Assembly: GCA_003529325.1 (NCBI GenBank)
Contig: DPVW01000203.1
Location: 5,827-13,675, forward strand
Direction of reading: 5' to 3'
Origin: Candidatus Latescibacterota bacterium
GTDB lineage: Bacteria > Latescibacterota > UBA2968 > UBA8231
DNA length: 7,849 nucleotides
In this document: positions 4,878 through 7,849 of the stretch, one piece after another
Layout: each line of letters opens with the position of its first letter
Numbering within the stretch: position 1 is the stretch's first letter
The notes under the pieces: model-generated
Told to the model about the DNA's origin: nothing
Database searches by the model: none
The model's input: the letters and a program-made list of their open reading frames with translations, nothing else
Program-made: the position numbers and the translations under genes

Positions 4878-6284
4878 ATGGGATCTCTCGCCGGACAACG
4901 CATCCGCCTGCTGCTTGGCATCGCCGTCACTCTGGCGGGACTCTGGTTCATCTATACCGTCCGCGGGATTCTTGCGCCCTTCATTCTCGCTTTCATCCTC
5001 GCCTACGTTCTAACACCCTTTGTCGATCGCATGGAGGCGCGGGGGCTTAAGCGCACGCCCAGCATTCTGCTGATCTTTCTGCTCGTTTTCGCCAGCCTTT
5101 CCGTTCTCATCGTCACCGCCGGCCGCACTATGACGGAGGAGATGGTAGATCTGTCGGGGGAATTCCTGCGACAGGAATCGCGCGACGTCGAAATCACGCT
5201 CAGCAATGTGGACAAGAAGGTGTGGCCCCTCGAATTTTCGACCACCTCCCATGGTGCCGAAAATCCCTTTGTCCTCATCGAACCTGAGGACGGCCAGGCG
5301 AATCTCCAACCGGGAGGGGAGGCAGTCATCCTGCTGCGCTTTGCGCCGCGGACGATCGAACGAGTCTCAGGCGCACTTGAGATCCGCTTCGGCGGCCCCC
5401 AGGGTGTCGCCTTTCCCTGTCCGTTGCTGGGCAACGCGAATGGTGGCAACGCGACACGACTGAGCGATGGTGTCCTGTGGGGCAAGATCAGACTGTCGAC
5501 GTCGGCGATCGACTTTGGAGATGCCGGTCCGAACATCGTCAGCCAGATCAGTGCCCAAGTGGCCGAATTCGAGCCACAACTGGAATCCCTGATAGGTCAG
5601 GAGATCGATCTTGCAGCACTGATCAAGACCTACGGATCCAAACTGATCGATATTCTTCTCGGACGCACAACGCAGCTGCTGAGTGGGGTGGTTTCGGGTA
5701 TCATGCTCGTCGTGATCGTGCCGTTCGTAGCCTTCTTCTTTCTGAAAGAGGGCCACCGGATGACTCACGGCCTGATCGAATTGGTGCCGAATAGGTACTT
5801 CGAGATGACTCTCAATGTGATACACTCGATCAACAACTCCATCGGTGGTTACATCCGTGGTCAATTGTTGGCGGTGACCGTCGTCGCACTCATGTCGTTT
5901 TCCGGTCTGTCCCTGATCGGCATGAACTACGCTCTGCCAGTCGGCGTCGTGGCGGGCCTGGCGAATATGATTCCCTACTTGGGGCCCCTCATCGGGATCA
6001 TCATGGCTTCTGCCGTGGCTTTGGCGACCCTTGGAGGGACGACGATGGTGACGCAGGTCGTCATCCTGTTTCTCTTCATTCAGATCATTGATAACGTGCT
6101 TATACAACCCATCGTCGTCGCCAAAAGCGTAAATCTGCACCCGCTGGTCGTCATGGTTGTCGTCATGATCGGCAGTGACCTCTGGGGCATGGTGGGTATG
6201 CTCGTCGCGGTTCCTGTGACAGGGATCCTCAAAGTCAGTGCGCAGACAGTCTACGAGGGCCTCAAAGGCTACCGGGCCTCTTGA
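4878..6284 (+). CDS. AI-2E/PerM-family permease with an inserted Ig-like segment
   Basis: This 468-residue inner-membrane protein belongs to the AI-2E transporter family (PerM, YdiK, TqsA relatives). Some members export the quorum signal AI-2 and others act as ion/H+ antiporters, so the substrate here is unknown. Hydrophobic segments lie at about 12-28, 31-48, 62-82, 268-290, 329-348, 354-385, 390-412 and 421-449. Family signatures are clear: YIRGQLLAV (325-333), LANMIPYLGPLIG (361-373), LIQPIVVAKSVNLHPL (408-423) and GMVGMLVAVPV (437-447). The odd part is residues about 99-219, a beta-rich segment absent from ordinary members. Without it the protein would be about 347 residues, the normal family size. 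Positive residues at 51-59 place the loop before helix 3 in the cytoplasm, so the insert should face the periplasm. No clear ribosome binding site precedes the ATG; coupling to the CNB gene 12 bases upstream is likely. Confidence 0.9.
   Translation: MGSLAGQRIRLLLGIAVTLAGLWFIYTVRGILAPFILAFILAYVLTPFVDRMEARGLKRTPSILLIFLLVFASLSVLIVTAGRTMTEEMVDLSGEFLRQESRDVEITLSNVDKKVWPLEFSTTSHGAENPFVLIEPEDGQANLQPGGEAVILLRFAPRTIERVSGALEIRFGGPQGVAFPCPLLGNANGGNATRLSDGVLWGKIRLSTSAIDFGDAGPNIVSQISAQVAEFEPQLESLIGQEIDLAALIKTYGSKLIDILLGRTTQLLSGVVSGIMLVVIVPFVAFFFLKEGHRMTHGLIELVPNRYFEMTLNVIHSINNSIGGYIRGQLLAVTVVALMSFSGLSLIGMNYALPVGVVAGLANMIPYLGPLIGIIMASAVALATLGGTTMVTQVVILFLFIQIIDNVLIQPIVVAKSVNLHPLVVMVVVMIGSDLWGMVGMLVAVPVTGILKVSAQTVYEGLKGYRAS
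5172..5534 (+). other. ASH / 'choice-of-anchor D'-like domain inserted in the permease
   Basis: Residues about 99-219 of the permease resemble bacterial Ig-like ASH (ASPM-SPD2-Hydin) or 'choice-of-anchor D' repeats. In order one sees VEITLSN (the vtLtN strand), PLEF, PFVLIEP, LQPGGEAVILLRFAP (the LxPGxxxxvxvxFxP signature), SGALEIRF (GxLxI) and PLLGNANG (PxxLxGxG end). Then comes LSTSAIDFGDAG, which looks like the ldFG opening strand of such a repeat, here placed after the body instead of before it. The flanks EMVDLSGEFLRQ and IVSQISAQVAEFEP read as one continuous amphipathic permease region if joined. The frame is kept on both sides and base composition looks similar to the surroundings. Boundaries are approximate, and the domain call comes from pattern resemblance without a profile search. 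Confidence 0.65.
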
Positions 6285-6317
6285 GGAGGGTTACAGCCGG
6301 ACCCACGGGAGCCGAAG

Positions 6318-6346
6318 TTGACAATGTCGCAGGTGTATGCTACTTA
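6318..6346 (+). promoter_or_regulatory. Candidate promoter for cold-shock-domain gene and clpX
   Basis: A perfect TTGACA -35 (6318-6323) is followed after 17 bases by TACTTA (6341-6346). That is a poor -10 match on its own but is preceded by TG one base upstream (6338-6339), as in extended -10 promoters. Transcription from it would start near 6353 and give a leader of about 105 bases containing the large hairpin at 6392-6432. The -35 is convincing; the -10 is not. Confidence 0.4.
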
Positions 6347-6391
6347 GAGCGGCTGGTTTCTTATCTTTTATGGTCATTAGACTCGGTAACG

Positions 6392-6434
6392 ACCCTCGTG
6401 AGCCTGCCTGGACTCCAGCAGGCCCCGAGGGTTT
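6392..6434 (+). terminator. Large hairpin: permease terminator or leader attenuator
   Basis: The outer stem ACCCTCG (6392-6398) pairs with CGAGGGT (6426-6432). The inner stem is GCCTG then CTGG (6402-6411, one bulged C) pairing with CCAG then CAGGC (6415-6423), with the loop ACT. Only TTT follows (6432-6434), so termination may be partial. It lies downstream of the candidate promoter at 6318, so it may end the CNB-permease transcript, or act in the leader of the cold-shock gene, or both. Confidence 0.6.
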
Positions 6435-6442
6435 GACGTAAC

Positions 6443-6453
6443 AGGAGGAGGGG
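6443..6453 (+). promoter_or_regulatory. Strong ribosome binding site deciding a TTG start
   Basis: The extended Shine-Dalgarno sequence AGGAGGAGGGG ends 4 bases before the TTG at 6458. This is the strongest ribosome binding site in the window and supports the TTG over the first in-frame ATG, at 6578. Confidence 0.8.
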
Positions 6454-6457
6454 ATCG

Positions 6458-7225
6458 TTGGCATCGCTCCAGATCAACCAGTCCACCATTTCTGTAATCG
6501 CCGAACGTATCGTGCAGGCTCGGCGACTGTACGGGACGGACAGTTCTTACGTAATCGGTTTGTTTCAGGGCCTCGACATGCTTCTCGAGGGTACCGAATT
6601 GGCTGCTGCGAGACAGCAGATCAAGGAGCAGGTCGTCAAGCTTGAGGGTACCACGTCTGCCGCCTCCGGTCCGACATCAGGTTCCGCAAAGCCACCCACT
6701 CAGGACAAGCAGAGAACACCCGGGCAGGACACTGGCGACACGGAGAGTGACACTGCACTTGAGGAGAACTCCTGGGTGCGGGGCGCCGTGAAGTGGTTCA
6801 ATAATGACAAAGGGTATGGCTTCATCTCCACGTCAGCCGATGCCGATGTGTTCGTTCACTGGCGGGATATCTCCTCCTGGGACCGGAGTCTGACACAGGG
6901 GGACGAAGTCGAGTTCATGGTCACCAAAACCGCAAAGGGATTCCAGGCCATAAACGTCATGAAACCTGGTGCCGGGGAGACACAGACGGCGGCGACGGCA
7001 GGGGAAGCGGAGACAGAGGCCATCCAACCCACGCCTGGTGACAACCACACCATGGCTCAGAATCCAGCACCGGGGGTCCCACCGGAGACCGTCAGCCAGG
7101 AGTCGGCAGGGATTGAGCCTGACGAGATTGTCCAGATCCCTAGCGACACACCGACCGGGGACCGAACCCCTCCCCTTGGCGACGAGGAGAACAGTTCCGG
7201 CCCCTCAGAGAGTTCTACTGCCTGA
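6458..7225 (+). CDS. Long cold-shock-domain protein with helical N-terminus and acidic tail
   Basis: This 255-residue protein has three parts. Residues 1-64 look helical (for example VIAERIVQARRLYG and AARQQIKEQVVKLEG) and match no family I recognise. Residues 65-104 are a Pro/Gly/Ser/Thr-rich linker. Residues 105-170 are a classical cold-shock domain with the RNA-binding motifs KGYGFI (118-123) and VFVHW (131-135) and the opening GAVKWFNNDKGYGFI, so it should bind single-stranded RNA or DNA as an RNA chaperone. Residues 171-255 are a low-complexity tail rich in Glu, Thr, Pro and Ser, probably disordered and acidic. Ordinary Csp proteins are about 67-70 residues, so this is over three times the usual size. 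No signal peptide is seen, so it is cytoplasmic. The TTG start has a very strong ribosome binding site. clpX begins 9 bases after the stop with no terminator between. The cold-shock domain is certain; the roles of the flanking parts are unknown. Confidence 0.92.
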   Translation: MASLQINQSTISVIAERIVQARRLYGTDSSYVIGLFQGLDMLLEGTELAAARQQIKEQVVKLEGTTSAASGPTSGSAKPPTQDKQRTPGQDTGDTESDTALEENSWVRGAVKWFNNDKGYGFISTSADADVFVHWRDISSWDRSLTQGDEVEFMVTKTAKGFQAINVMKPGAGETQTAATAGEAETEAIQPTPGDNHTMAQNPAPGVPPETVSQESAGIEPDEIVQIPSDTPTGDRTPPLGDEENSSGPSESSTA

Positions 7226-7234
7226 TATGGGAAC

Positions 7235-7849
7235 ATGCTGAAGAAGCCCCGAAATACTGTCAGCTGCTCATTTTGCGGCAAGGGCGTGGGCCAGGTGGAG
7301 AAGATCATCACTGGCCCTTCCGTCCACATCTGCAACGAGTGCGTTGGACTGTGTAACGAAGTCCTCGAGGAGGAGAACAAGCAGGAACCCAACCTCGATG
7401 GCAATCCGCTACCCAAGCCGGCAGAGATCAAGACGCACCTCGACGAACATATCATCGGCCAGGACCGTGCGAAGAAGGCCCTCTCTGTGGCCGTCTACAA
7501 TCATTACAAACGGGTGCATTCCGGAACTTCTGACGTCGAGTTGTCGAAGAGCAATATCCTGCTGTTGGGCCCAACGGGCACGGGCAAAACCCTGCTCGCC
7601 GAGAGCCTTGCACGCATCCTGAAGGTGCCCTTCGCCATCGTCGATGCCACGGTATTGACGGAGGCGGGATACGTCGGCGAGGACGTCGAGAATATCCTAG
7701 TTCGTATCCTGCAGGCCGCGGACTATGACGTTGCTCAAGCAGAGCGTGGGATTCTGTTCATCGATGAAATCGACAAGATTGCCCGCAAGTCTGGCAATCC
7801 CTCGATCACGCGTGATGTCTCCGGAGAAGGCGTGCAACAGGAGCTACTC
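7235..7849 (+). CDS. clpX: ATP-dependent Clp protease ATP-binding subunit ClpX (5' part)
   Basis: The first 205 residues of ClpX are present; the gene runs off the right edge, and full-length ClpX is about 420 residues. ClpX is a hexameric AAA+ unfoldase that recognises tagged or damaged proteins and threads them into the ClpP peptidase. The N-terminal zinc-binding domain has its four cysteines (C11, C14, C33, C36) in CSFC and CNEC. The AAA+ module follows, with [21 protein letters not shown] (73-93), Walker A GPTGTGKT (112-119), the pore loop GYVG (145-148) in the conserved [13 protein letters not shown], and Walker B ILFIDE (173-178). The frame is unbroken from ATG to the edge. The ribosome binding site is weak (GGGA near 7229), and the start is 9 bases after the cold-shock-domain gene, so co-transcription and possibly coupled translation are likely. 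clpP is not immediately upstream, unlike many bacteria with a tig-clpP-clpX order. Confidence 0.96.
   Translation, partial: MLKKPRNTVSCSFCGKGVGQVEKIITGPSVHICNECVGLCNEVLEEENKQEPNLDGNPLPKPAEIKTHLDEHIIGQDRAKKALSVAVYNHYKRVHSGTSDVELSKSNILLLGPTGTGKTLLAESLARILKVPFAIVDATVLTEAGYVGEDVENILVRILQAADYDVAQAERGILFIDEIDKIARKSGNPSITRDVSGEGVQQELL

Noticed and set aside
5172..5534. Permease insert as a frameshift artefact or mobile element
   Set aside because: The frame is the same on both sides, the segment has a coherent beta-strand pattern and similar base composition, and there are no transposase remnants or clear long flanking direct repeats. Only an 8-bp match (CGACGTCG) occurs near both ends.
5367..6140. 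257-residue open frame on the - strand inside the permease
   Set aside because: The translation is His/Asp/Gln-rich with no hydrophobic core or motif, the typical mirror of a membrane-protein gene.
1..7849. CRISPR arrays, tRNA or rRNA genes, insertion sequences, phage or toxin-antitoxin genes
   Set aside because: No regularly spaced repeats, cloverleaf-like segments, transposase motifs or paired small toxin-antitoxin frames were seen on either strand.

Overview
The window holds eight protein-coding genes, all on the + strand, at fairly high GC. It looks like a chromosomal housekeeping region of a free-living bacterium, probably Gram-negative and of a proteobacterial or Desulfobacterota-like lineage. 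That placement is an inference from gene families and GC only; no taxonomic marker here settles it. There are no rRNA or tRNA genes, CRISPR arrays, insertion sequences or phage genes, and no gene-free stretch longer than 300 bases.

Layout. (1) 60-2312 encodes ribonuclease R with every expected domain. Its stop codon lies in an 18-bp tandem repeat, followed by a short inverted repeat. (2) 2407-2601 encodes a 64-residue, single-helix membrane protein of unknown function. (3) 2615-3676 encodes the delta subunit of DNA polymerase III (holA), probably from a TTG start. (4) A near-consensus sigma-70-type promoter overlapping the holA stop leads through a ~135-nt leader to thioredoxin (3842-4168), which is closed by a strong hairpin terminator. 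(5) 4314-4865 encodes a Crp-like cyclic-nucleotide-binding domain with no DNA-binding domain. Twelve bases later comes an AI-2E/PerM-family permease (4878-6284). (6) After a 173-base gap with a candidate promoter and a large hairpin, 6458-7225 encodes an unusually long cold-shock-domain protein. Nine bases later clpX begins (7235) and runs off the right edge.

How the genes relate. RNase R, the cold-shock-domain protein, thioredoxin and ClpX all belong to RNA, redox or protein quality control and stress adaptation, but a shared regulon is only inferred. The tightest pairs are CNB protein + permease and cold-shock protein + clpX, each with a short gap and no terminator between the genes.

The most unusual item is an in-frame segment of about 120 residues inside the permease (5172-5534). 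It resembles an extracellular Ig-like ASH / 'choice-of-anchor D' repeat. Removing it leaves a permease of ordinary family length (~347 residues). Second is the three-part cold-shock protein (unknown helical N-terminus, classical cold-shock domain, acidic low-complexity tail) placed directly before clpX.
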